Positions 49,963 to 58,695 of a stretch of 64,000 nucleotides of DNA are shown one piece after another. A model generated the notes under the pieces. The model made no database searches. It saw only the letters and a program-made list of their open reading frames with translations, and was not told the DNA's origin. Origin of the DNA: Acetivibrio clariflavus DSM 19732 (lineage in GTDB: Bacteria; Bacillota; Clostridia; Acetivibrionales; Acetivibrionaceae). The stretch lies in NCBI RefSeq assembly GCF_000237085.1, contig NC_016627.1, forward strand, positions 3,782,118 through 3,846,117, given 5' to 3'. The position numbers were made by a program, and so were the translations under genes. Position 1 is the first letter of the stretch, and each line of letters begins with the position of its first letter.

Positions 49963-50652
49963 TTACAATGTCCGAAACTTTTCCTCTACATCAATCGAAT
50001 ATTCTATTGGATCCTCAATACCTGCCTCTTTAAACCCTTTAAGCCTTAATACACAGCTATCACAAACTCCGCAGGCTTTATCCCCACCCCTGTAGCAACT
50101 GGTTGTGAGATGAAGGGGTGCCTTGTTTTCGTATGCAAGTTTTATAATTTCAGCCTTGCTTAGCTTCAACAGAGGAGTTTCGATCTTTATCGGTTTTCCT
50201 TCCACACCTCTTTTGGTTCCGACTTTTATCATCCTTTCAAAAGCTTCTATAAACTCAGGCCTGCAGTCGGGATAACCGCTATAATCTATAGCATTTACCC
50301 CTATAAAAATAGCATCGGCATCTACAACTTCAGCATATCCAACTGCATAGCTTAAAAATATGATATTTCTAGCCGGTACATAAGTTACGGGTATATTTGA
50401 TGTTCCTTCGTAATCCGGCACATTGATGTTTGAATCAGTTAAGGCACTGCCTCCTACATTGTCAATGTGAATTAATTTATGATTTTTTATATCATAATAC
50501 TTTACTATTTGCCTTACACAATCAAGTTCTTTCTTGTGGCGCTGTCCATAATCAAAGGATATAGGATAAACCTCATAACCTTTTGCCAAAGCCACCGATA
50601 AACATGTAGTACTGTCAAGACCACCCGAAAGAAGAACTATTGCTCTTTTCAT
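49963..50652 (-). CDS. queC: 7-cyano-7-deazaguanine synthase
   Basis: A 229-residue ATP-dependent enzyme making preQ0. The PP-loop is SGGLDSTTCL (residues 9-18), followed by DYGQRHKKELD. The C-terminal zinc site is CYRGGDKACGVCDSCVLR. First of the queCDE group. GTP cyclohydrolase I and queF are not in this window. I see no preQ1 riboswitch before it. Confidence 0.95.
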   Translation of the reverse strand: MKRAIVLLSGGLDSTTCLSVALAKGYEVYPISFDYGQRHKKELDCVRQIVKYYDIKNHKLIHIDNVGGSALTDSNINVPDYEGTSNIPVTYVPARNIIFLSYAVGYAEVVDADAIFIGVNAIDYSGYPDCRPEFIEAFERMIKVGTKRGVEGKPIKIETPLLKLSKAEIIKLAYENKAPLHLTTSCYRGGDKACGVCDSCVLRLKGFKEAGIEDPIEYSIDVEEKFRTL

Positions 50653-50728
50653 AGTTGAAATCCTCCTAATTTACTCCAACATATATAAGTATATCAATAT
50701 ATATCAGCTTTATCAAAGAATAAATTCT

Positions 50729-51508
50729 CTACTTTGAATTGACTCCCTTACTTAAATAATAGGCACAGCAACCAATTGCACCATTGAGTTGCGGATTATC
50801 CGGCACTATTATCTTTCCCCAGCCAAGGTCCGACTTGATAAAATAAACAAGTGCCTCATTATTTGCAACTCCACCGGTCAAAACAAGATTTTCCGCAGGA
50901 AATCTTGCAAGTATGGGTTTTATTCTTTTATACAATGAATAATTCACTCCTGCTGCCAGTCGAGGTACGGCATAGCCTTCAGAAATTCTGCCGATAAGTT
51001 CTGATTCGCCGAACACCGCACAAGTCGAACTCAGTTCCACAGGGTCATTATAGTATTTTTTCATCTCATCAATGCTTATACCTATCACATTAGCCATGTT
51101 TTCAAGGTATCTCCCGCAGGATGCGGCGCACTTGTCATTTAAAACCATATCTGACATTCTGCCGTTTTTAACAGATATAACTTTGCTATCCTGCCCCCCT
51201 ATATCCAAAAGCGTAAAATCCTTTAGTCCGGTTTGCCATACCGCACCAAAAGTATGGGCTTTCAATTCGGTAATAACTTCAGCATTATTGACATTGACAT
51301 TATTTCTTCCATAACCAGTACTGATTATTTTCTCAATATTATCAATCTCAAGCTTGCCAAAATCTACTTTGATAATGCTATTTTCATTGCTGCAGTAATC
51401 TCTATAAAAAACAGCCGTATCATATACTTTTCCCGATATAAATTTATCATCTTCAAAAACTGCAATTTTAACCGATCGGCTTCCCAAATCAATTCCCAAT
51501 ATTCTCAT
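50729..51508 (-). CDS. Acyl-CoA dehydratase activase (BadF/HgdC family)
   Basis: A 259-residue ASKHA-fold ATPase. It has ILGIDLGSRSVKIAVFE, DIGGQDSKVI and NDKCAASCGRYLENM, with the two cysteines that carry the bridging 4Fe-4S cluster of the dimer. Such activases donate electrons at low potential to HgdB-type partners, here the gene just upstream (23 nt gap). The pair resembles E. coli YjiL-YjiM or double-cubane-cluster reductase systems more than a full 2-hydroxyglutaryl-CoA dehydratase, because no third subunit is present. Confidence 0.88.
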   Translation of the reverse strand: MRILGIDLGSRSVKIAVFEDDKFISGKVYDTAVFYRDYCSNENSIIKVDFGKLEIDNIEKIISTGYGRNNVNVNNAEVITELKAHTFGAVWQTGLKDFTLLDIGGQDSKVISVKNGRMSDMVLNDKCAASCGRYLENMANVIGISIDEMKKYYNDPVELSSTCAVFGESELIGRISEGYAVPRLAAGVNYSLYKRIKPILARFPAENLVLTGGVANNEALVYFIKSDLGWGKIIVPDNPQLNGAIGCCAYYLSKGVNSK

Positions 51509-51531
51509 ATCGCATCACCCAGTAAATTCAT

Positions 51532-52515
51532 TTACGTTAACATGTCAATAAAGGATTCTATCCTGAGTCTGCTTCTCGGATCTACCGTTCCGGGCCGGTC
51601 GCCCTCAAGGGTAAGAATAGGCACATCCAATTCTTTTCTTAAAACAATATCCTCTATACCTCTAAAGCAAAAAGCTTGGGTATAGTGAATAATTCCGTCT
51701 ATTTTTCTTATCTCAATCTGATTCTTTATATCCCGAATTCTACCATATAAATCATAGGGATAAGTAAAAATTCTGTAAACCTCAACCAAGTCGTCAATAT
51801 CTATTCCATCGGCCATGGTAAACTGCCTTTGAACTTCATTGTAAACTATTCTGGCTCCCATTTCTTCGACCAGATCATATAAATCACTGTTTATGGGAGG
51901 CACTCCAATGTACCCAAGCCTGACTCTTTCCGAAAAAGGTTCCCTTTTCTCGATAACGGCAATTTCCTTCTCAAGTTTTTCTCCAAAAGCCCTGTAATCT
52001 CCCTCAAAGTCACTGCTAGATACCTGCCAGATGTGATTTTCAAAACCTGACACTTTGTTGTGCTTCCAGGTCAGTTCATCAATATATGCCAGACGTTTCC
52101 TGATTAAATCCAATTGCTTCTTTATATATATAGCTTGCTCAAAACTTGTATTAAATTCACGGCATAATTTATCCATCTCAGCTTTTAAAGCCTGATAGTT
52201 TCTGGAATTCGGGTAAGAAAAAGGAATACATTTAATACCTTTTAGATTTAAAACCTCTGAAAGCGCTCTTGCATTGGAACAGTCGCCTTCCACTACACTA
52301 ATTACCGTATCAATGTCCTCCGAGTTAAGCACAGCAGAATATATTCCCTTTATCCAGGAACATGTGTTTCTCGGAAAACCGTCATTTTCAGCTTGCTCAA
52401 TAAGTTTTGCAGCATTTTTATCGGTAATAAAAATATTGTTTAAATCTACAGGTTTAAAACCGGCACTATATATTATTTCCACCGGTATACTTGTTGTAAA
52501 TCCAATACTTTTCAA
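51532..52515 (-). CDS. 2-hydroxyacyl-CoA dehydratase subunit D family protein
   Basis: 327 residues, HgdB/FldC-like. MKSIGFTTSIPVEIIYSAGF at the start, cysteines in NTCSWIKGIYS, VEGDCSNARAL and YTQAFCFRGIED (the conserved cluster ligands), and a closing VPILTLEGDRPGTVDPRSR. Translation starts at TTG, with AGAGGTGG upstream. It forms a pair with the downstream activase. With no HgdA-type partner it may be a double-cubane-cluster protein or an unassigned reductase. Confidence 0.85.
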   Translation of the reverse strand: MKSIGFTTSIPVEIIYSAGFKPVDLNNIFITDKNAAKLIEQAENDGFPRNTCSWIKGIYSAVLNSEDIDTVISVVEGDCSNARALSEVLNLKGIKCIPFSYPNSRNYQALKAEMDKLCREFNTSFEQAIYIKKQLDLIRKRLAYIDELTWKHNKVSGFENHIWQVSSSDFEGDYRAFGEKLEKEIAVIEKREPFSERVRLGYIGVPPINSDLYDLVEEMGARIVYNEVQRQFTMADGIDIDDLVEVYRIFTYPYDLYGRIRDIKNQIEIRKIDGIIHYTQAFCFRGIEDIVLRKELDVPILTLEGDRPGTVDPRSRLRIESFIDMLT

Positions 52516-52762
52516 CAGTCCACCTCTTCTACTTAGTACTTACAATTTCAATTATATTAGGCATTTTTATATACCCCACAAGTTAAAAATACCCTAAGTC
52601 CCTATTAAAATAACAATGAGAAGCCTTTAAATTCCATAAAATAAAGCCCCTTTTTCCCATCGTGCCGTATCTCTTGCAAAAATATTTTATGCTTCGAGAT
52701 TTATGCAACCGTGCAATATTAACATTACTAAGCAATAAAACCAATAATGTTAAAAGCACTTT

Positions 52763-52797
52763 GGAAAAAATTATCAGAGGCTTTTTATAGTCTCTCG
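52763..52797 (-). terminator. Probable terminator after the YdjM-like gene
   Basis: Minus strand AGAGACT, ATAAAA loop, AGCCTCT then AATTTTTT. The stem is short with one mismatch. The rest of the 52516-52849 gap is AT-rich without a gene. Confidence 0.55.
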
Positions 52798-52849
52798 ATT
52801 TTTTATTATAATATAAAGAAGCAAAACTTAAAAGTCATCAAATCATAAT

Positions 52850-53842
52850 TTAGTTGATTTCCAAAAAAACCTTGAATCTTGAAAAAAGTGTATTATTCAA
52901 TCTCAAGTCAGGGTTGGGTATTGGATTTATTCTATCCATTGAATACGGATTGAAGCTGGCACTAACAACATTGTCATCCTTATCCATTTCAAGTATTGCG
53001 TGATGCAAAAAGTCGCCTCTTATGTAATATCTTAAATCAATAAATATATATCTGGTCACATTCCCTATGTTTTCACATAGTACGTGATAAGCCGGTGTAA
53101 ACTCATTAAAAAACTTTCCCACATAAGAAAAGGAAACCTTTTTAAGAACTTCTTCCTCTATCTTATCAAGCACCTTAAATATCTTGATGCTTCTTTTTAA
53201 TAAATTCTTTTCTCCTACTACATTTCTCCCCGGCTCCTCTAATATGAAATGCCACCTGAAAAGACCGGTCATCGAAGGCAATAAACTTAACTTTTGGCAT
53301 TTGCCGCTGAAATTTTTATAAATATCCTTTAAAACAATCCGTTTCATTAAAATTCTAAACCCGATATAAGAAACAAACAGAATAAGAGTAATATTTTCAT
53401 ACTTAGGCTGGGAAATTATATATCCTATCAAAGTTGATATAAATAGCGGGTCAAAAGAGTTTAAAATACCCAAAGAAAATTTTTTGCTGCAAAAAGGCCA
53501 CAGAAGCTTTGCACCATAAGAGTTTAACAAGTCAAAACCGGAATGAGCCAATTCGCCCAGCAAGAACCATAAAAATATTTGGTATATGCTAATTCCCTTA
53601 TAAATAAATTTCAACAGAACAGACATAAAAACTGAGGAAACAATAAGTCCTAAAATCGAATGGGTAAGACCCCTATGATTTTTTAAGTAGGTATAATCCC
53701 CCCATTTCTGAAAAACAATATCAATATCAGGAAAAATCGATCCGATCACAATACTTATAGTAACTGCATCATTTAAAGAGATCTCATTTCCGGTGATTTT
53801 TGCAACAGCAAGGCCGATAACTCCATGTGTTATGGGATCCAT
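52850..53842 (-). CDS. YdjM-like membrane metal-dependent hydrolase
   Basis: 330 residues. The N-terminal membrane domain carries the family motifs MDPITHGVIGLA, GSIFPDIDIVF, LKNHRGLTHSILG and LAHSGFDLLNSYGAKLL, with His and Asp residues that form a presumed metal site. The C-terminal third (about 190-330) is soluble and ends in a short hydrolase-like domain. E. coli YdjM is LexA-controlled, but no such site is seen here. Function is unknown. Confidence 0.85.
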   Translation of the reverse strand: MDPITHGVIGLAVAKITGNEISLNDAVTISIVIGSIFPDIDIVFQKWGDYTYLKNHRGLTHSILGLIVSSVFMSVLLKFIYKGISIYQIFLWFLLGELAHSGFDLLNSYGAKLLWPFCSKKFSLGILNSFDPLFISTLIGYIISQPKYENITLILFVSYIGFRILMKRIVLKDIYKNFSGKCQKLSLLPSMTGLFRWHFILEEPGRNVVGEKNLLKRSIKIFKVLDKIEEEVLKKVSFSYVGKFFNEFTPAYHVLCENIGNVTRYIFIDLRYYIRGDFLHHAILEMDKDDNVVSASFNPYSMDRINPIPNPDLRLNNTLFSRFKVFLEIN

Positions 53843-54135
53843 TCAAGTACCCTCCCATATTGAACTTATTTTAGAGGTGATTGTATTTGTTCATCCCCTA
53901 ATAAACCGATAACACTTGCGGTACCATATTATCTCATTTTACAAACAATAATTGCAATTTTTTCGAAACCGCTTTATAAAAAATATTATATCACTAATAA
54001 TATTTTCAGTCATGAGTAATATGTACCAATTTTATCTATTTTTTTGCAAGCTGCAACGGAGCTTGATTTGCTATTGATGTATTTGAGCCTGAAATCTGCA
54101 AGATTTGCACAGGTTATCTTTTGAAATTAATTTTG

Positions 54136-55044
54136 CTAGCGGAAATTATTCTTAATTAACTCATTGGTCTTCTTTTCATTATATATATAATACCAAACAC
54201 CATTTTTATACACTGATTCTCCGGGAAGGGTAAAAGTATTGATTTCATTAATTTTTATATTTTTAAATTGTCTGACAAAAAAATCAATATCACTTATTTT
54301 AACATTTGTTTTCATATTCTCGTTCAGAATCGAAAATATGCTTCCTGCTTTTAGAATATATTTTGCCTTAAATTTTTGCTTTATAAATTCTTTAAAAAAC
54401 AATTGCTGTGCCTCAATTCTGCCCAAATCTCCATCCTCATAGCCTTCTCCTTTGCGATTCCCCTTCCTGTATCTAACAAATTGTTCTGCCTTTTCTCCAT
54501 CGAGAATCTGTTTTCCTTTTTTTAAATGAATATGAAGATTCTGCACAGGATCATCATATTTCATATCCATCGGCACATCAATTTCCACGCCTCCCATGAC
54601 ATCAACTATCTCTCTGAATCCCTTAAAATTTAAAGTTACATAGTAATCAACCTTTAGGCCGGTAATTTTTTCAACCTCACTGATAACAAGTTCTTCTCCT
54701 CCTTTTGATATTAGAGCATTAATTTTTCCGTATTTTCCTTTAGTTTTAACTCTTGTATCCCTGGCTATCGACAAAATATTTATATTTTTCTTTTCCGGAT
54801 TAAAATTAATTAACGCAATAACATCTGACCTTAATTCCTCGTCATCCAAACCTAAAACCAGCATATTGACACTATCATGAATAGCGCTGTCTTTGGATTG
54901 ATATTCTGTTTTTATTATAGGAGTGTTTTCACTAAAGTACTGTATATCCTCAGAATTAAAGGATTTTAGCGTATATATACCTTGAGCAAACAATAGAATC
55001 GAAAATATTAAACTTGTCCAAAAAACAATTTTTCTTACCTTCAT
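54136..55044 (-). CDS. LytR-CpsA-Psr family protein
   Basis: 302 residues. An N-terminal membrane anchor (IVFWTSLIFSILLFAQGIY) is followed by an LCP domain: VNMLVLGLDDEELRSDVIAL, SIARDTRVKTKGKYGKINAL, GLKVDYYVTLNFKGFREIVD and AEQFVRYRKGNRKGEGYEDG. LCP enzymes attach wall glycopolymers or glycans from polyprenyl carriers to peptidoglycan. Start 55044 follows GGGAG. A six-codon longer frame exists. Nothing is seen in 53843-54135. Confidence 0.9.
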   Translation of the reverse strand: MKVRKIVFWTSLIFSILLFAQGIYTLKSFNSEDIQYFSENTPIIKTEYQSKDSAIHDSVNMLVLGLDDEELRSDVIALINFNPEKKNINILSIARDTRVKTKGKYGKINALISKGGEELVISEVEKITGLKVDYYVTLNFKGFREIVDVMGGVEIDVPMDMKYDDPVQNLHIHLKKGKQILDGEKAEQFVRYRKGNRKGEGYEDGDLGRIEAQQLFFKEFIKQKFKAKYILKAGSIFSILNENMKTNVKISDIDFFVRQFKNIKINEINTFTLPGESVYKNGVWYYIYNEKKTNELIKNNFR

Positions 55045-55145
55045 ACTACTCCCAATCCACAAATTATTTTGTATATTTTAATTTAATATCTTCTGCACAA
55101 AATACTATATAAACTTATTATATGTCCAATAACCTATTTTTAATA

Positions 55146-55178
55146 CAAAAAAGACCTGAGTTTCCTCAAGTCTTGGTT
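55146..55178 (-). terminator. Intrinsic terminator after dapL
   Basis: Minus strand AAGACTTGAGG, AAA, CTCAGGTCTTTTTT. It lies about 65 nt beyond the dapL stop. Confidence 0.85.
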
Positions 55179-55242
55179 TATATAATTTTGTATATTTTTG
55201 TACTGTAATATACCTTCTAAACTTAACCAAAATCAAAGCATT

Positions 55243-56478
55243 TTATATTTCAAGCCTTGTTTTAATTCTCTCTACTGCTTCTTCAGTATTTTCCCTGCTG
55301 CCGAAGGCCGTAAGTCTAAAGTATCCTTCACCGCTTGGTCCAAAACCCACACCCGGTGTACCAACAATATTAACCTCATTCAACAGTTTATCGAAAAACT
55401 CCCACGAACTTAATCCTTTCGGTGTTTTTAGCCAAATATAAGGTGCATTTACACCGCCAAATACCTGTAATCCTATACTTTTAAGACCTTCCCTAATTAT
55501 TGAGGCATTTGTCATATAATAATCTATTGTCTCCTTTATTTGCTTTTGTCCTTCTTCTGTGTAAACAGCTTCTGCAGCTCTCTGTATTACATAGGGGACA
55601 CCGTTGAACTTTGTGGTTTGCCTTCTATTCCACAGTTTATTCAATTGATGTTCTTCACCGTTTTTTGTATAAGCAACAACTTCTTTAGGGACCACAGTAT
55701 ATGCACATCTGGTACCTGTAAATCCGGCAGTTTTTGAAAAACTTCTGAACTCGATGGCAACTTCCTTTGCTCCCTCTATTTCATAAATACTATGCGGAAC
55801 ATTATCTTCCTTGATAAAAGCCTCATATGCTGAATCATACAGTATTATGGACTTATTTTCTCTGGCATAGTCCACCCATTTTTTGAGTTGTTCCTTTGAA
55901 AGAGTCATTCCGGTAGGATTATTGGGAAAACACAAATAAATCATATCCACCCTGTTTTTTGGCAGCTCAGGCACAAAACTATTCTCAGCGGTACAAGGAA
56001 GATAGGTAATTTTACCAAATCGCCCACTGCTGTCAATTACACCGGTTCTGCCTGCCATAACATTGCTGTCAACATAAACGGGATATACCGGGTCTGTAAC
56101 AGCAATCAAATTATCCAAACCAAATATTTCTTGAATATTTCCGGTATCACTTTTGGCTCCGTCGCTAACAAAAACCTCATCTTCATCTAAAGATATTCCC
56201 CTTGCTTTATAATCATTATCAATAATTTTGCTTATCAGAAAGCTATAACCTTGTTCCGGACCGTATCCCCTAAAAGTTTCGGCTTTCCCCATTTCGTCAA
56301 CTGCTTCATGCATTGCCTTAATAATTGCCGGTACCAAAGGTCTTGTCACATCCCCGATTCCCAAACGGATAATATTCGCATCGGGATTCTCCTCTTTGTA
56401 CTTGTTAACCCTTCTTGCAATCTCAGCAAAAAGATAATTCCCCTGAAGCTTCAAATAGTTTTCATTAATAATTGCCAT
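55243..56478 (-). CDS. dapL: LL-diaminopimelate aminotransferase
   Basis: A 411-residue PLP enzyme that converts tetrahydrodipicolinate directly to LL-diaminopimelate. Features: [49 protein letters not shown], and the PLP lysine in [17 protein letters not shown]. It forms a pair with dapF upstream, though a 175-nt gap separates them. Confidence 0.95.
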   Translation of the reverse strand: MAIINENYLKLQGNYLFAEIARRVNKYKEENPDANIIRLGIGDVTRPLVPAIIKAMHEAVDEMGKAETFRGYGPEQGYSFLISKIIDNDYKARGISLDEDEVFVSDGAKSDTGNIQEIFGLDNLIAVTDPVYPVYVDSNVMAGRTGVIDSSGRFGKITYLPCTAENSFVPELPKNRVDMIYLCFPNNPTGMTLSKEQLKKWVDYARENKSIILYDSAYEAFIKEDNVPHSIYEIEGAKEVAIEFRSFSKTAGFTGTRCAYTVVPKEVVAYTKNGEEHQLNKLWNRRQTTKFNGVPYVIQRAAEAVYTEEGQKQIKETIDYYMTNASIIREGLKSIGLQVFGGVNAPYIWLKTPKGLSSWEFFDKLLNEVNIVGTPGVGFGPSGEGYFRLTAFGSRENTEEAVERIKTRLEI

Positions 56479-56654
56479 TTATCATCTTCCTTTCCCTATT
56501 AATTTTCTCTAAATGACTCTGTAACTGTGTTTTCAAAAAGCTCAATTTTCCTCTAAAAAATGTTTTTATTATTTATATTTTTTATAAAATAAATATTTCA
56601 TTATCTTTAACTCTAAACTTGTATCATTAACTTTTAATGTTCTTTCTAGTTGCT

Positions 56655-57488
56655 CTAAATTTCAATTTCTCCGTCAAATACCTTAGTTGCAGGACCTGTC
56701 ATATATACATGATTATCGTTTTCATTCCATTCAATTATCAGATCTCCGCCTAAAAGTTTAACAACTGCACACCTGTCGCTGACGCCATTAAGTACCGATG
56801 AAACCAGAGTAGCACAAGCCCCTGTCCCGCAAGCAAGGGTTTCGCCGGCACCTCTTTCCCATACTCTCATTTTCAGAGTCTTACTATCTAACACCTGTAC
56901 AAATTCTGCATTGATTCGCTTTGGAAACAGGCTATCATTTTCCATTTTTGGTCCTATGATATCAAGGGGAAATTTATCAATATCTTCAACATAAGTGACA
57001 GCATGAGGATTTCCCATTGAAACACATGTAACTTTAAATTCTTTACCATCAATAAGCACCGGCTGGGATATAAACAATTCCTCTTCACTCTTGACAGGTA
57101 TCAAGGCCGGTTGTAAAACCGGTTCTCCCATGTCAACTCTTACCATTGCAACTTTTCCATTTTCAACTTTCATATCAAGAATTTTTATACCTGCCAAAGT
57201 TTCAATTTTTATAACTGTTTTTTGAGTCAAACCATTATCATAAACATATTTACCCACACATCTTATTGCATTGCCGCACATTTCAGCTTCAGAACCATCA
57301 GAATTAAACATTCTCATCTTGAAATCGCACGTTTCCGAAGGCATAATCAAAACCAACCCATCGGATCCAATCCCAAAATGCCTGTCACTTAAAATTTTGG
57401 CCATCTTCGACGGATCAGCCACTTTTTCAGTAAAACAATTGACATATATATAGTCGTTTCCTAAACCTTGCATCTTTGTAAATTTCAT
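56655..57488 (-). CDS. dapF: Diaminopimelate epimerase
   Basis: About 277 residues. Converts LL- to meso-diaminopimelate for peptidoglycan and lysine. The two catalytic cysteines are in [14 protein letters not shown] and [12 protein letters not shown], and the start [15 protein letters not shown] is typical. Start 57488 has AGGAGG nine nt upstream. A TTG three codons earlier abuts that site and is unlikely. dapL lies downstream on the same strand. Confidence 0.95.
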   Translation of the reverse strand: MKFTKMQGLGNDYIYVNCFTEKVADPSKMAKILSDRHFGIGSDGLVLIMPSETCDFKMRMFNSDGSEAEMCGNAIRCVGKYVYDNGLTQKTVIKIETLAGIKILDMKVENGKVAMVRVDMGEPVLQPALIPVKSEEELFISQPVLIDGKEFKVTCVSMGNPHAVTYVEDIDKFPLDIIGPKMENDSLFPKRINAEFVQVLDSKTLKMRVWERGAGETLACGTGACATLVSSVLNGVSDRCAVVKLLGGDLIIEWNENDNHVYMTGPATKVFDGEIEI

Positions 57489-57652
57489 TTTGTGCAACCT
57501 CCTGATAAAAATCTTGCATTTTTCTTATTATAACATATATTTTTTTATTTCAACATAGCAATTTCCACTACTCAATTTTTTGATTTTTTAATATAAACAA
57601 ATCATCAGTCAAAACGAAAAGTCTGTTCCACGCACCCTTTGCAAAATCAACA

Positions 57653-57681
57653 TTGCTTATTATTTTTCTTTTTGTTACAAT
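57653..57681 (+). promoter_or_regulatory. Promoter of the lectin-glycosyltransferase operon
   Basis: TTGCTT (57653-57658), 17-bp spacer, TACAAT (57676-57681), about 80 nt before the first gene of the operon. A small hairpin AGGTATTATGACCT lies in the leader. Confidence 0.55.
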
Positions 57682-57762
57682 ATATTAAGTACAGATAGCC
57701 AAACTTAAGGTATTATGACCTTTGTGAGAATCGGACATAAACTCTTTCTAGGGGGTATATGA

Positions 57763-58623
57763 ATGATAAGAAAATTAAGTGTTCTCTTTTGTGTTATCAT
57801 TTATATAACTTTGTCATTGACAAATTATATATATGCTGAAGGAAATCTCATAACGAACGGTTCTTTTGAAGAAGTACAGGACGGAGTTCCTGTGGGTTGG
57901 TCCATTTATACATATCATAAGGATGAAGGTGCATCTGAATTTAAAGTTGAATCCGGTGAGGCATGTGACGGCAACAATTATGTCACTATAGTTAATAATG
58001 TTCAAAACGACTCCAGATACATCCAAACTGTCAGCGCTCAGCCCAATAAAAATTACAAATTATCCTGCTATATAAAATGCGAAAACATAAGTGATTCGGG
58101 CAATGGTGCAATTTTGTCGGTAGAAGGCCAGGTAACCGGATCAAAACCTCTTAAAAACACCGACGGATTGTGGGAATATGTCGAACTATATGTAAAGACT
58201 ATGGAAGGCGTATATTCCTTCAATGTTACTGTAGGAGTCGGGGGATATGGTGCTGAAAGTTCCGGTAAAGCTTCCTTTGACAATGTAACAGTTGAAGAAA
58301 TAGACACTATACCCGACGCTGCCATCGTAGCTATAGTCGAATCGCCCAATCAAGACAACTCACCCTCCAACAACCAGTCTGAATCCGATATTGACAATTC
58401 CGAATCCGAAAATAAACCCGCAAAAAACAGAACTATATGGATAATACTTGCAATATGTATTTTAGTTACAGCAGCTGCCATATACAACACTTTTAAATCT
58501 TCTTCATCGAAAGAAAGCAGCAAAACTACCGACTCTACATCCTCTACTAGTGATAATGAGCATTCGGAAGATTCGGAAGAAGTAAAAGAATCAGAAGAAA
58601 AAAGTAACGACAGCGGTGAATAG
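57763..58623 (+). CDS. Membrane-anchored lectin-like (CBM4/9-type) protein
   Basis: 286 residues. A signal peptide (1-25) is followed by a carbohydrate-binding-like beta-sandwich (about 28-185: NLITNGSFEEVQDGVPVGW, VQNDSRYIQTVSAQPNKNY, SCYIKCENISDSGNGAILSV, GGYGAESSGKASFDNVTVEE). A Ser/Asn spacer, one membrane helix (about 226-247) and a Ser/Glu/Asp-rich intracellular tail (about 250-286) complete it. The same domain opens the next two genes. It probably binds a glycan near the transferases. It begins the operon. Confidence 0.82.
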   Translation: MIRKLSVLFCVIIYITLSLTNYIYAEGNLITNGSFEEVQDGVPVGWSIYTYHKDEGASEFKVESGEACDGNNYVTIVNNVQNDSRYIQTVSAQPNKNYKLSCYIKCENISDSGNGAILSVEGQVTGSKPLKNTDGLWEYVELYVKTMEGVYSFNVTVGVGGYGAESSGKASFDNVTVEEIDTIPDAAIVAIVESPNQDNSPSNNQSESDIDNSESENKPAKNRTIWIILAICILVTAAAIYNTFKSSSSKESSKTTDSTSSTSDNEHSEDSEEVKESEEKSNDSGE

Positions 58624-58695
58624 TCTTATAATTTCAAATCGAAGTTTAGTTATTTTTTTGAGTCTAGCTAATTAATATTTTACTGGAGGAAAAAA

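Noticed and set aside
50653-50728. preQ1 riboswitch before queC
   Set aside because: No C-rich loop or A-rich tail of the preQ1-I type is present.
57682-57762. Possible c-di-GMP-I riboswitch in the leader of the lectin operon (GCCAAAC followed by a hairpin)
   Set aside because: The segment lacks the conserved GACGCAAAGC part and the second stem. The resemblance is too slight.
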